Assembly (NCBI GenBank): GCA_963514095.1
Contig: OY741267.1
Location: forward strand, 29,641,856-29,705,855
Reading direction: 5' to 3'
Length of the DNA stretch: 64,000 nucleotides
Source of the DNA: Eutrigla gurnardus
Taxonomy: Eukaryota; Chordata; Actinopteri; Perciformes; Triglidae
Below, in pieces: positions 14,985 to 27,100 of this stretch (positions within the stretch are counted from its first letter, which is position 1; every line of letters begins with the position of its first letter). The notes beneath the pieces were generated by a model. The model searched no databases. It saw nothing but the letters and a program-made list of their open reading frames with translations, and was not told where the DNA came from. Both the position numbers and the translations under genes were made by a program.

Positions 14985-15295
14985 GTCACCCATTGGTTTG
15001 TGGTTTGCAAGACGAAAACACCTGTAGTAGTGAGCTGTCAATCCCAAGGTAGCCCCGCCCTAAAGCAAACTGTGCTTTATGGTCTATTTGACTCATTGAC
15101 CCATAATTTCTTAAATGAACATCCTGCTGGATTGAAGAAGACTTGAAAGTAGAGATTGAGAACATAAACAATGTTTACTGAGGTAATAAATCCAGAGAGA
15201 AAAGGATCATTTTCTCACTGACTTCTATACAATCAGACTTCTTTTTGCAACCATAGGAGTCACCCCCTGATGGCCAGTAGAGAGAATGCAAGTAT
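14985..15295 (+). repeat. Dispersed teleost repeat (family A)
   Basis: It begins with 'cgtcacccattggtttgtgg', continues through 'tggattgaagaagacttgaa', and ends near 'agtcaccccctgatggccag'. The first and last motifs are shared with 16855-17105. The middle motif is shared with 1-270. It therefore bridges the two and shows they belong to one family. No coding capacity or terminal inverted repeat is visible. Confidence 0.75.
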
Positions 15296-15514
15296 TCAAA
15301 AATCACACCAGCTTCACTATGGATATCATTCAGAAGAGACGACACATTCGGTGCACGACGAGTCCTTCCAGCAGGACGGTGTATGTGTGTGGGATTGGCT
15401 CAAAATAAAATACTATAAATACTACAAATTCATTCATGATTTAAGTCTTTTTCAGAATTCCTAACTTTTAGACTTAGACTCAGGCAGCTTTAGTGATACA
15501 AGTTGTAATTTCAT

Positions 15515-15775
15515 CAGCGCACATGTAGGAAGGGTACATTGATATGCTTTTTGACCACTCATAGCACTCGACACTACATGCCAGCCTTCTCACACACACA
15601 TTCATCCACTGATCAGGCTGCCAACCTGCCCATCTAGATACCGAATGGCACACTTGAGGAGCAAATTGGGCCTCATTATCTTGCCATCTTGACATGTGGA
15701 CTGGAGGAGCCAGAGATCGACCCAGCGATCTTCCAATGAGTGAACCACCCGCTCTAACTTGCTGAGTCACAGCCC
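15515..15775 (-). mobile_element. tRNA-derived SINE-like element, reverse orientation
   Basis: Read on the minus strand it starts 'ggctgtgactcagcaagtta' (A-box-like). It continues with 'gctgggtcgatctctggctc' (B-box-like, compare GGTTCGAnTCC) and then the 'tccacatgtcaaga' body. Both internal RNA polymerase III promoter boxes are recognisable, unlike the copy at 11210-11440. Substitutions indicate an old copy. Confidence 0.65.
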
Positions 15776-16585
15776 GTCTTCTACAAGTATTTGGGATTGT
15801 GAGGTCTACGGATTGCCGTTAGGACGTTGAAAGTTTCACACAACCAGCACCAAATCTGCCGTGTGTTTAAACAGCTAAACCAGTGTCTGGGTTTTCCCAC
15901 CTATAATATTTAAAATTGCTGGTGACTACTTCATTTCTGAAAAGGACCGTGTGCTTAAATTGCACCATAAAGTGGTGTTCACGCCGAACCGAGCCAGACT
16001 CTCAGAAACGTTCAGCCAGGCAGTACTGTTATTGTTCGAAGTTCAGTACGACAGATTGCACTTTCTTGGTGGGAGGGCAACTCATAAATGGAGTAGGCAC
16101 ACGCACACACTGCAATTTGAGAGACTGATTGCAGTCAACACATTGTTAAAATGGCTCAGTCCTTTGGTATTCTGTAAAAGTCTGACTCAGGGCAGAGCGA
16201 AGGACTCAGGCCCAGTCATATTGTTGGGACTCTCTGATAAACTGGCCTGAAAGTGGATGATCGATTTACTGAAAGGAATGCATTGGAGTTAACATATCAA
16301 AACAAATGCAAAGGGAATTCCAAGCATTTGACAATCTCACAAAAAAAAAAAAAAAAATTCCAGAAGCAAGACTGCTTATACGATATCCAATCTATTTCGA
16401 CTAAAAATTAGACATCCTTTTTTCTCTGCCTTGCTTTCAGAGCTCAGAGCATTTTGCTTTGTTTTAGGCAGACAAATCTCAAATAAAAGGGGCCGAAAGA
16501 AACTTTTTTCCAATTCTCTATAGTTTCAGTTCTATTTCTATTTTTTTTGCCGCGTAGTGAAAATCTGACGTTGTGACGGTCCTAC

Positions 16586-16769
16586 CTGGGTCCCAGCTCG
16601 TCCTCACACCTCCAGGTGAATTCTCCGAAGCTCTCGTAGCGGTGGTTGTAGTGGTAGAGCACGCGGTGCAGCGTGGGAGCGCCCAGGTCCATCAGAGTGT
16701 TGTAGGCCGTCTGCTGCTCCTTCCCACTGGTGTAACCGTTAAACAGGTTGTAGATCTTATCGGCTATTT
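16586..16769 (-). CDS. astn1: Astrotactin, penultimate coding exon (annexin-like domain)
   Basis: The exon is 184 bases long. On the minus strand the acceptor gtccttccag precedes AAATAGCCG, and the donor is CCCAG/gtagga. It begins with two bases that complete GAA (Glu) with the G ending the previous exon. It ends with AG, which completes AGG with the next exon, so both phases fit. The protein begins EIADKIYNLFNGYTSGKEQQ, a signature I recognise from vertebrate astrotactins, and ends FTWRCEDELGPR. This is the start of the C-terminal annexin-like domain described for ASTN2. The middle (GAPTLHRVLYHYNHRYESFG) differs from the ASTN2 version I remember, which supports ASTN1. Confidence 0.93.
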
Positions 16770-18488
16770 CTGGAAGGACAAACACGATCACAGGTCAAAC
16801 AAAAATGCTGATACAGATACAGACTGAGATATTCAGTTTAACCATCACAGCCATATACTGTATATAAGAAGTGGGTGTAGTCATGGTGACGTCACCCATT
16901 GGTTTGTGGAATACGGCTTTGAAACCTCGAGTTCAGAAATGTTGCAACCAGTCAAAGGAAGTGACCATATTTGGAGCAGCGACGGGTAAGAATTAGAAGT
17001 AGGGTAATATTGTTATGCACATCTATACCATCAGACTTCTTTTAGCAACAAGAGGAGTCGCCCCCTGATGGCCAGCAGACAGAATGAAAGTTTACGACAC
17101 GCCAGTATGGGCTTCACTTTTCAGAACCAGAAGTTGTTGCATAGTCCCAGCTTGACAAGCTGGAACTGGACGTAATTGGAAGATTTCTTCGATGATGGGA
17201 AGGCATCAGAGAAACCAGCAAGAGAATGCTACATTTGTAAAATAATCCAACCAGTAAACCCAGTCGAGTGTTGCCAAGTCCTTATCCAATGAAAGTAGCG
17301 AGCAGCTCTCCAAAAATTGCAAAATCTAGCGAGGATGTCGCAACACTGACAGCCACCCGAAGCCACTCCCCCAAAACAATCCTTATGGGTTAAAACAACC
17401 GATATGGCTGTTGTTAGTACTCACAGCTGTCACGCTAGCAGCTTGGTGGGGGACTAAGTGCACAGGCAGAGTGGGGATGGAATGGTTGGACCGGCTTATA
17501 ACAGTCCTGATCTTTTTATTTCATTCAATCAGTGCATCTGATTTATTGATTGCTTTCGGGATTTAAAGTGAATTTTCAACAAATATTACATCATTTTTTC
17601 CAAGATACCTTACCCCCACTAGCTTTATTTGATTATTAAAATAGTTGCTTTGGATTTGATGTCCTGCTGAGGGAGAACTTTAAATACTCCACCACACCAG
17701 AATTTCTTTTGAACAATAGGGAAAATTGAGATTGTCTCCAGTAGTGGAAATGTGATGCTGTCTCCTTTTTCTTTTTCTACCGCAACCCCGGTTTGTAAAT
17801 TTCGATTAACATGACAGATGTCATTCTTCATGCATATCATATTATTAACATTTCAAAAAGAATAAATCTTTAGTACAACCATCTAAAACCAAAGATGTTG
17901 AAGATTGTCTTCAAATGTGAGATTGTTTTTTTTCATCCAGGTAAGGAACTTATCCACCTGTCCCATTTAATAATGCCAATAAAACATATTCAAAACAGAG
18001 TGGATGGATTGTATTCCACGCCATTCATGTACTTCCAGGCATTCAAATCAACAATGAAAGCTGGTAGTATAACATTTTTTTTCTTTGCAATGGTCAACTC
18101 AAATCAGCAGCAGGATCTGCAATAACATCTTAGCTATGAATCACTGTTACAGAAAAGATTTTACTTGAATTTTTGACTGAATGGATTAACATTATTTTCA
18201 TGGTCAATATCCTCATGGAATTGTAGTTTGCAGTGTCCATAAACGGTCCCAACTCTCTGTGGGACTTCCGTCTATGAACAGATCTTTAACATCTGTTTTG
18301 TGAGGTCTTGAAACAGAAAGAACAAATGTCTTTCTTTTGAGTTAATGCTTAATAATCCTATATTTGGTTCATGAAAACAAATAGAAACATCACCTCCCCA
18401 GTTTCACGTCTGACTAACTATATCCCCTTTAATCCACCTGTGATTGCTGCCGAGAGTGATTCACCCCGCTTCACTCTTCTCTCCTCAC
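16770..18488 (-). other. Astrotactin intron, phase 1, about 1.7 kb
   Basis: The intron has donor GCACAAG/gtgagg at its right and acceptor gtccttccag at its left. The part nearest the left exon carries a family A repeat (16855-17105). The rest is AT-rich with no supportable gene or RNA. Confidence 0.85.
16855..17105 (+). repeat. Dispersed teleost repeat (family A)
   Basis: The segment runs from 'tactgtatataagaagtggg' through 'gacgtcacccattggtttgt' to 'cgccccctgatggccagcag'. It matches the copy at 14985-15295 at both ends but lacks the 'gattgaagaagacttg' core, so the two copies carry different internal deletions or belong to subfamilies. Confidence 0.75.
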
Positions 18489-18589
18489 CTTGTGCTTTGA
18501 CGTCATCCACGGTTGGACACGGCGTTTTGATGGTGACCTCACTCGGACTGGAACGGCGCCCTGTGTTGTCTACTGCCCACAGCCGGAAC
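18489..18589 (-). CDS. astn1: Astrotactin exon (end of fibronectin type III domain)
   Basis: The exon is 101 bases long. The acceptor tatgtgtccag precedes GTTCCGGCTG, and the donor is GCACAAG/gtgagg. The first G completes ATG (Met) with the AT ending the exon at 21049-21184. The last G completes GAA with the next exon. The encoded FRLWAVDNTGRRSSPSE has the last strands of a fibronectin type III fold. The following KTPCPTVDDVKAQ is the conserved linker to the annexin-like domain. Both phases and the motif agree with the astrotactin family. Confidence 0.94.
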
Positions 18590-21048
18590 CTGGACACATA
18601 AACACACGGGGGAAGTGATGATTATGGCAAAAAAACATCTTTCGTCACATCCCGGCAATTGGAGTTTAATGAATCCGCTGCAGCAACGTCACGTCATTGT
18701 TTTGTGCAATTCAGTTAAATGGAAAAAAGGTTTGGAATTGCATGATCTATGTGCCAGTCTGGCACAACAAGCACGTCTTCACAGGGCGAATAACCTGTCA
18801 CTACACTGAAGGAATATCTCCACCTAGTGAGCAAACCACAAACTGCATCCACCTGCAGCACCAAAGATTAAAACAAGAAGAAGGATATAACACATCATAA
18901 AGATTTTACTCAATTGTGGAAACAGATTAAAAACAAAATCTAAAATTCACAGATGCACACTTCAATGAAAAGAGAGACTTGATGTCACGCAAGAGACTAT
19001 AAACCTTTTGTCTCAACTGTTTCCATGCAGCTGCTGAGTATGTTTTCTGTGTCATGCTTACATAACGGCGTGTGCGTACATCTACTTGCACAATACATTC
19101 CCCCCCAATCTGGAGCCTTGTAAGGTGCTCTGCCTGTGTAGAAGGTATAGAGCGTGTGCAGCGCCCCGAAGGGAGAGGCGACGCCTCGGCTCGGAGAGAC
19201 GAATGGGCTGCCAGACAGGAGCCCCCGCTGATGCTGGGATTAAAAGGGCATGTGTCGCTGCTCTCTCAGCCCACATACATCCAAATTGTTTTCCCTCTTG
19301 ATCTTTTTTTTCTTCTTTTTTTCTCACTCACCCCTCCCCCCCCCCCCTTTTTTGTTTCTCCACCCCAAACTTTTTGCCACTGCTTCTCCATTTCTTCCTC
19401 TCCACCTTAATCTGCTTCTTTTCCTCTGTACAAAGTGTGCGGCTTCCCTCCTGGCAGGCTGTCTGTGAGATAAGTGTCAGCATGTGTATGAGAGCATCTG
19501 GTGTGTGTGTGTGTGTGTACGCGCCCTCAACATCTTGGTTACTGCATCACATTGTTTAACTTCCTAATCCAGGCAAACACAGACAGAATAAAGAACTATT
19601 TTACTGTAACATGGAGTCAAATGTTCTTATTATTTTTATTTTTTATATCTTCGTGGTGACTACAATTTATATTTTAGATATCAATTATTCAAAACTTAAA
19701 ATGACCCAAATTCAAAGTCCTGATTCTACTTGACTAGATGAAACCCTATTTTAATACCGATGGCTCTGAAATAACCCTGAATTATCTTAAACGTGTCACA
19801 CCCAGCACACTTATTTAGTGGTTAGTACAGAAATAAACTCTCTCTCTGCACTATGAATACATGTGGGAAATATATTGTGGTCATGAACTTCTGACTTGGC
19901 CTGTTTTTGACCTGGTCAAAAAGGCACAGTTGATGGAAAAGCTAGGCTAGCTACAGTACAGCATTTACACTGCTAACTTAGCTAGGCTAGCTACAGTACA
20001 GCATTTCAACTGCTAACTTAGCTAGGCTAGCTACAGTTCAGCATTTCCACTGCTAACTTAGCTAGGCTAGCTACAGTACAGCATTTACACTGCTAACTTA
20101 GCTAGGCTAGCTACAGTACATCATTTCCACTGCTAACTTTGTGCTAACTTAGCTACGCTAGCTACAGTGTTTATTAAGAAGGCATCAAATCTTTATATAT
20201 TAATGGGTCGCTTCATGCAGAATCTGTTGGTTTAATGTGACTGAAAAGATATGTGTAAGTGTTTGGAATTTAGTTAGCCTATGCAAGCCCCTCGTAGCGA
20301 CTTCGTATTGTTTGAGCAGCGCGATGATTCCATTTAGCAACGCTGCAAAACCGCTAAGTGGGTTGGATACCAAGTTACAACAGAAGGAGAGCTGATTAAG
20401 TGAAATAGTTATTTTTATAATTTTAATTTTGTACACGTTTAAGACACAATTCTTGAAATATATATACCCGAAAAAGGTCATTTTGATGTGTTTACCATTT
20501 GATATAGGCCTACTTTACACATGTTAACATGGTGTATACATGGACACCACAATGCTCAATAAATACCGTTGGATAAGCCACACATCTGCCTGCCTCATTA
20601 TGTGCACAGAGAACATCAGCACACTTTTCCGTTTTACTCTGACAGGAAATTAGTGCAACATGGGACGTCAATCAAACTGTGACTTTGAATGACGCAAAGA
20701 GACAAGCAAATATTTTCCAAAGATGATCTCTTGTTTGTTCTCGACGGTATTGCTGGAGCTGTCTCACCACATTCGCAATTACTCCAATGTTTGCCAGCTG
20801 TGAGCAGCTCCTCCATTTCCTCTGTGCGATGCATTGTGGGATAACTATTTCTTAGCAGCGGCACACTCGAAAAGCAACTGTTATTTTCAGTATGCATGTG
20901 GATTTATTTTTGAGTATATTCAATTTAAATTTAAAGAACACAATACTCAAACATTTACAGTGATTTTGTATAGAAATAGAACACTGTTTCTAAATGCTAA
21001 ACACATACAAGTTTGTTTGTTGATCAGGGAGAAAGAAACGGGACTTAC
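18590..21048 (-). other. Astrotactin intron, phase 2, about 2.5 kb
   Basis: The intron has donor ACAT/gtaagt at its right and acceptor tatgtgtccag at its left. It holds a pyrimidine-rich stretch (19290-19430, T, C and CT runs), a short (GT)n tract near 19499-19518 and the 40-bp minisatellite at 19941-20168. I see no other gene in it. Confidence 0.85.
19941..20168. repeat. 40-bp minisatellite, about 5.7 copies
   Basis: Units start at 19941, 19981, 20021, 20061 and 20101, each beginning 'gctaggctagctacagt' and ending 'tgctaactta'. A partial, altered unit follows to 20168 (gctaacttagctacgctagctacagt). Copies differ by only a few bases. The junction of units forms a near-palindromic run of TAGC/GCTA motifs. 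It lies entirely within an intron. Confidence 0.97.
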
Positions 21049-21184
21049 ATGTATGTGCTGTCGGGCTCCAGGCAGCGGATGATCATGCTGATGGAGGAGG
21101 ACAGCAGGTTGGGGATGTCCCCTAACATGACACAGGGAGACCTGGCCCCAGACAGGATGTCATCCACGAAGCTCAGAATCGTTT
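21049..21184 (-). CDS. astn1: Astrotactin exon (fibronectin type III domain, middle)
   Basis: The exon is 136 bases long. The acceptor ctctgcggcag precedes AAACGATTC, and the donor is CATACAT/gtaagt, a near-perfect consensus. Its first two bases AA complete GAA with the G ending the exon at 39958-40109, giving KVET/ETILSFVDDILSG across the junction. It continues with ARSPCVMLGDIPNLL and MIIRCLEPDSTYM. The CLEPDSTYM segment is the typical F-strand turn of a fibronectin type III domain. The motif order matches astrotactins. The PCVMLGD region is more divergent from ASTN2 as I remember it. Confidence 0.94.
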
Positions 21185-22435
21185 CTGCCGCAGAGAGAAA
21201 GTCAAAATCAATCAGAATCCTTTGCATTTCTACACACACCACCCTTGTCGCTAAAAGTTTCAGAATGACTGATGGATAGATGTCTTAATATTATTATTAG
21301 TTGGTTGTTTAGTTTTTTTTCCTATTCCGTCTCCACTTTAAGCTCAGATCTGTCATTGATTAGTGAAAATGACACAAATGTCAACATGTGTAACAACGAG
21401 ATGCTTTTAACTGAATGATCGGATCAAGAATCCATAAGAACACCTGCTGAGGAAAAAAAAGGACAAACTCAAACATACTTGGTCGATAAGTTTGATGTTC
21501 TCTGAGATTAAAAGAAAAGTGCGTTCGCTGTAACAATGATTCATCAGGTCATCCGGTTTAACGTTGCACGTGGATGTTCAAGGGCACCTTGACAGTCTAT
21601 GCTGAGGGAGAAGAGCATTACTCATTCACTGTGCACCCACTCTACCCCAGCAAGTCTCGTAGCTCTCGGTCTAACCTCCCCCACCTTTTGCATAATCCCT
21701 GTCTGCAACTGTCTTGACGCCTAAATAAAGCCTTGACGTCATTTACAAGGTTATAAAAACAACAGACGCCATCGCACACATTAAAAATAGGTGTTAAGGC
21801 CTTTAAAAAAAACACACGCACACATTTCAGGTTGTGCAACATGATTAAAAAAGGATTTTTTTTCAAACTTTCAGCATTACCTACCAATGACAAAAACAGT
21901 GTAAATGAAATAAAATGAATTTGCCTAAAAAAGCCAGCAGTACAAACCCCTGTTCATCTTGCAGAGGATGCAGCCACACATGTTGCAATCTTTCAATTCA
22001 TCTGTACCAGGCACATTATTAACTTAGTCGCAACAACACCAACAGCAGCCGCCCAGGCACTCCCAGATAGAGGTGATGCCTGTGGCGTGAGGTTGGTTTT
22101 ATATGTGACATCCCCAGCCAAGGCTCCGCGGGATTCACGAGTCTGGATCAACACCAAATTTCACTCTTAAAGAAGGTTGTCCATCCTCCGCGTTTTGACC
22201 GTACCAACACCTGTATTCACCGAGAGAGAAGCAACCCTCTGACCCCCACCTCCTCCTCCTCCTCTTCCTCCTCCTCCTCTTTAGGGCTTCTTTCCTGCTG
22301 CCCATGGCTGGTAGTGACACATGCAGCTAGCTATGTTTTCCCAGCTGGCACTGCGTACGTCAAAAGGGCATTTGGCCACTGAGGTGTGTGTTTCACTGGA
22401 AAGGGGAAAAACCCTTTGCTTGGAAAAGCCAAGTC

Positions 22436-22725
22436 TGTGTGTGTGTGTGTGTGTGTGTGAAGTGATGGGTGCTCTGGGGTGGTCATCTGTGACCCTCCGC
22501 TACACAAGCAGCGCCTGTCTGTGTGTATTTATACAACATGTGTGTGAAGCGATGGAAGCCCCGAGGTGGTCACCTGCGCCCGCCTTCCCCCTCCGACGAG
22601 AGCTTCCCCTCGCCGTGCGCCTGCTTATATGTGATGTCTTTTTTTGTGTGTGTGTGTTTTTTGTTTAATATGTGCATGTGTGAGCGATGGATGCTCTGAG
22701 GTGGTCACCTATGTCTTCCCTGTGG
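22436..22725. repeat. Three diverged GT-rich tandem copies
   Basis: Three segments follow the pattern 'gtgtgtga(a/g)(g/c)(g/c)gatgg(a/g)(t/a)gc..' followed by 'ggtggtcaYct'. They are found around 22451-22490, 22540-22575 and 22673-22710. Spacing between copies is unequal (about 90 and 135 bases), because the GT-rich spacers vary in length. The (GT)n tract at 22436-22459 belongs to the first copy. Confidence 0.6.
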
Positions 22726-22790
22726 AACGCCTGGCCCGTGGCACCAGCTGGTAAACAGTAGGCCGAGTGCCACGGAGTCATGAGGGGAGG

Positions 22791-22813
22791 GAGAGAGAGA
22801 GAGAGAGAGAGAG
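22791..22813. repeat. (GA)n microsatellite
   Basis: A short uninterrupted GA run in the large intron. Confidence 0.9.
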
Positions 22814-23574
22814 TGTGCAGCAGCTGTCAGACAGGGGTGTTTACCCAGCGCTGAGGCTGACACGCAGGTGAAAGATATAAACAGTGGTGGAGATGTAAAT
22901 GAAAAGTGACATTGTGAGGCTTCGCACCACTTAGCATATTAATTGCAAACGGCGGTGGGAAGGTCTTTCTAGTGTGTAAGGAGGTGTATAAAAAGGAAAG
23001 TGTGTTTGAAACCTCGCTGCAAGTTTGGAAATATGTGGACTTATTTCTCTCAATGTCCGACCAAGCTGAACTCACATCGATCTTCGTGCACCGCTACGGT
23101 CCGTCTGAGGAGTCGTGAATACGCCGACTACCGTATTTTGCACCGGTGGCGTTTACCACAACCGTCTCATGCCGCGGGGCCTTCGCGAGGCTAACCAAAA
23201 CACACTTAAAACTCTAATAAAAACACTCTAGGAGTAACTCAGAATGGATGTACTCTCTTTTCTCAACCATTCATGGAACAAACTCAATTTTCTTTTGTGG
23301 CTGGAAAAATAGGAGAAAACAGCCCGGAGCTTTTTATTATTACTTTCCCTTTCTGCTGCAGCGGAGAGCAAGACAAACACAGGACAGAGAGGGGTTAAAC
23401 AATTTCCTGTGCCTATTTCCTGGCTGCCTATTGCTTTGAAGTCACCTCATGACCACTGGAGCAGAACAACATGCTTTTGGAACAGGGCTTTAATGAGTCA
23501 GCTGGCTCTACTGGATCTTTCTACATATTGAACACAACAGATCTACCCAACAAAGCTGGTTGTTTACCATAACC

Positions 23575-24180
23575 AGAGACTGTATGAGTATATACAGCAT
23601 ATTTATACTTGAGATTATGAGATTTTGACGTCATTTGGAGCCAGAAACTAACTCCAATATCTCAATAACTACATTTATAATCAAATTGATGTTCCACTAT
23701 ACATCATGATCTCCTCTCTTGGACAATTGACTCTTCGCTGTAAGCCCCGCCCCCTCTGCTGCTACTTCCTCAAGCTACCAGAGCTAACATGGAGCCCACA
23801 CTGTCACTAATGAAGCTATGTGCATAAATATGATCTAATTTGTTTTGGAAAAACTAAAAACCATTTCAGATAGAAGCAAACAGAACCAGATCAATATGTG
23901 TTTGAAGGATATACCCAGGATGCCACATTGATTCAGCCGTTAAAAGATAAAGAATTTACACCTGCAGTAGAAAAGTGAACCAACGATGAAATGAAGGAAC
24001 AACTCTGTTCCTGTAAAGTTTCGTAGCTAAGAATGAGCCCTTCACATCTACATGGGGAGCCAATCCTCTTCACCGCCATGTTTCTACCGTAGCCCAGAGT
24101 GGACAAACCAAACACTGGCTTTACAGAGAGCTTTCGTGTTACTTGAAGGCCACCGGGTTAGTTGTTTACCAGTATTATGT
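23575..24180. repeat. Dispersed teleost repeat region
   Basis: It contains 'gtaagccccgccccctctgc', as in family A, followed by 'gagctaacatggagcc'. A long segment then runs through 'catgtttctaccgtagccca' and 'gacaaaccaaacactggct'. I recognise the latter phrases as recurrent in fish noncoding DNA. No open frame or terminal repeats are visible, so the class is unknown. Confidence 0.5.
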
Positions 24181-27100
24181 GTGTGTATTTGAGTTCCCTC
24201 TGGGGAGAGCTTTTATTGTGAAAGGTAATAACGAAAGGACTGGATCTACCATGAGCTGCTTGTTTGCTTTGTTGTTGTACAATAAGTGTTGGTATTAAAT
24301 ATGTCCGCTCGACACAACTTTATTGATTGACGCCTTTGCCCTTGGGTGTCAGAAGTTTTCAAGATTTTTAGAAAGTAAGGATAGCTGTGCTTTAATAAAA
24401 CGTAGGTCTTACTTTCCTAGTTGAAGCTATCCTTCTGTAAACTATCAATATCAAGTGAATTGCTGAACGAGGCAACGAGACGACTCTGATGTGACGGGAA
24501 TAAACCCAGATGAGCCACATTTATTTGGAAGACAAAACAAAGGCGAGCAATCAAATTGCAACCCGACCCCGAAATGTTGTAAACATCCATCACAGTTTCC
24601 AGACCTGTCTCCTGGTTCACCTTTGACCAACAGCATTTGCCTTGACCTCTCATATTTCCTGTTCTTTTGGACCACGTCGCTGCAGCGTCGGTGGACTCCA
24701 TGATCTCAGAAATTCGCTGAGTGCAAAGTTAACCAAAAACGATGGCCAAGGCTACAAACACAAGACCCCAAGTTGTGATACACAGGAATTCTACCTTCTG
24801 TCCAGAAAGCCCATTATATTACTCTCTCGAACCATATTTCACGTTTGGCCTCACCTCAATCACTGATGTCAAGGCATGTATTTTGCCTTTTGGCAGTGTC
24901 AAATGGACTGTGATTAAAAAGTTGTTAGCCAAGTACACATGGGTGATCCATTTTCACAGACTCACATCCCCCCTTCTGCTCTCACTCCCAAACTGCCTTT
25001 CTCACATGTTGTAAACTTGTGCAGGAGGTGGAGACTGGCTCGAAAACAAACTGTTCACGAACCTTTTAACAAGCCCTCGCTCAAACACAAAGTCATAAGC
25101 TCATTAAAAAAAAAGCCAGCGTTTGTGCAGATACGGGTGTCTGAATATAGGGAAAAAAAACCTCCGAGCCCTTTTGGATCACTGTGGCGGACTGAGGCGC
25201 ATACCGATATTACTCTGTGGGTTCAAAGAGCTGCCATCCGCTCTTTATCTGTCCAATCTTTCCCGTCAATCTCATCTTTCCTGCCAGTCTCCTCTCAACC
25301 ACCTGAAGCAGCAAGAACCGCGGTACCCTGCCCAGTGAAAACAGTTCGGGGAACCCCGCTAGGCACTGTCATGACGAGAGGAATGCTTTATGTGGGTGGC
25401 CTGCTGGCCAGAAGAACAGAAAGTGCACCTAACTCGAGTCTAACAAATATCTCAGTCAGAAGAGACGCTGTGTGCTGCCATGGCATTTATGGATATGACA
25501 ATAAAAAAAAAAGATATATATATATATATACTAGAGAAACACAATGTTTCTCTGGTGTGTTGATTGCTGAGAGACAGCTTTAAAAAAAAAAGAATAAAAA
25601 AGAAATTGATTCTGGAAGTAAATCAGAGCAAAAGTGCACCGGCTGCTGACTTGGCGAGCCGGTAAGAGTTACTATGAACTTCTCAAAATTTCTCCAGAAA
25701 ACAGTATGTGAAGAATTCTGCTCTCGCGTCGATACCTTAATTTATTGGCTTCATTCCTCAGCCTTTTTAGCATCAGGAATCTCTGCCCGGGTTGCAAACT
25801 GGTCTCCTGCAGGGTTTTGATGATTTCACATCCTCTGAAGAGACGGCGTAAGCCTCCAGGAGAACACTTCAACTTTTAGAAAAAGGAGATCCGTGATTTA
25901 CTGTGAGCAAAAAAAAATAAAAAGCCTTTTCTTGTCATGGCATCAGTTCCAATGCATTTATCTATCAAAAATCCTGATAATCTTAATCTTTAGTGAGGTT
26001 TTTAAAAAAAAAACGAGGAAGAAATTTGTCTTTTATATATTGTTACAGATTCTGGCAAAACGGCAGCTGAATGACACTCTGAATTAAAAAGGAAAATAAA
26101 GGTCTGGTGATTTATCCCATCTTGGACGTGCCTGTTGGCGAGAGGAAAATAAGCTCAGATATTTCAAAACACATTGAAATGTATTTTCTCTTGGTTGGTG
26201 TAACAGACTGTGCTGTCCCAGCGTTGGAGGAACATGATCCTGCATTTTATTTCTACCACACAGGCCGGGGCCGACCGGCTCATCCGGATGACATTCATAG
26301 ACCCGTTTAAGGTTCAGTTGGGAAGTGTTGTAAATCTGTCTTTTTAGGGAAATCAGTAAATCTGCTGGAGGCAGGACATTCTATCCTGATCGTTCCTGGG
26401 TGGGCATCAGAGATTTCTACTTCGGGAGATGCTGCGAACGCGGAACTAAAAGTATGCTATAGACGTAAAATGACGATTATTTAAAATGTACGGCTTCAGG
26501 CACTGATCTACTTTTTTTTTTGCACAGATTTTTCAAACCCACAAACCCTTTGGAAACAAGACAAACATCCGTGAAATTGCACTTTCATGCATGCCACAGT
26601 CAGACTGCAGGGTTTTCATGCGGAGCTGCGGTTGACTGCTCTGGATTATTTTGGCTACGATTATTATATTTGTTCCATTAAAATAAATCCAATATAGTAC
26701 ATAATAATAGTAATTGACCACACAATAAACCCATCCCTCGAACCCCACTGTCTGACCATAAGCTTAGCAACCGTAACTGTAGATGGCAGTTTCAGACACA
26801 CTTGGGATTTCCCCGCATGCCGAAACAGTGTGAATGGGGCTCCAATATTTCTGTTCTTTTCAAGGCAAGGAATGTCATTACTTACATACATTATACGTGG
26901 AGGTGCGGATCACGTTACCTGTTCAAGACTAACTTTTGTCCTGTCCCTAAACTTGCATTGCATTTGCCAGACTTTCCCCTCATCGTCAAATCCCTTTCCA
27001 CTTGCTAAGTATAACTGCATAACTGTTTGCACCTGTGTTCTTGTATTGATGAAAATTACCTCGTAAATTAAAGACGGGAAAGCAAAAGGGAATGAGAATG

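Larger units (their letters stand above)
5082..16585 (-). other. Astrotactin intron, phase 2, about 11.5 kb
   Basis: The intron is bounded by donor CCCAG/gtagg at its right end and acceptor tttccaacag at its left end. I see no nested gene. It holds a GAT-rich patch (6864-6890), poly-A tracts, a (GT)n tract at 12581, a poly-G tract with a SINE-like element at 11210-11440, a second SINE-like copy at 15515-15775, and a family A repeat at 14985-15295. A segment near 8150-8240 resembles a decayed fish repeat with 'gaggtacttgtactta'. The region 10440-11060 has features of a low-identity dispersed repeat ('caacttttactgtatagca'). Confidence 0.8.

Noticed and set aside
19941..20168. CRISPR-like array
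   Set aside because: The units are contiguous 40-base tandem copies without unique spacers, and the genome is eukaryotic.
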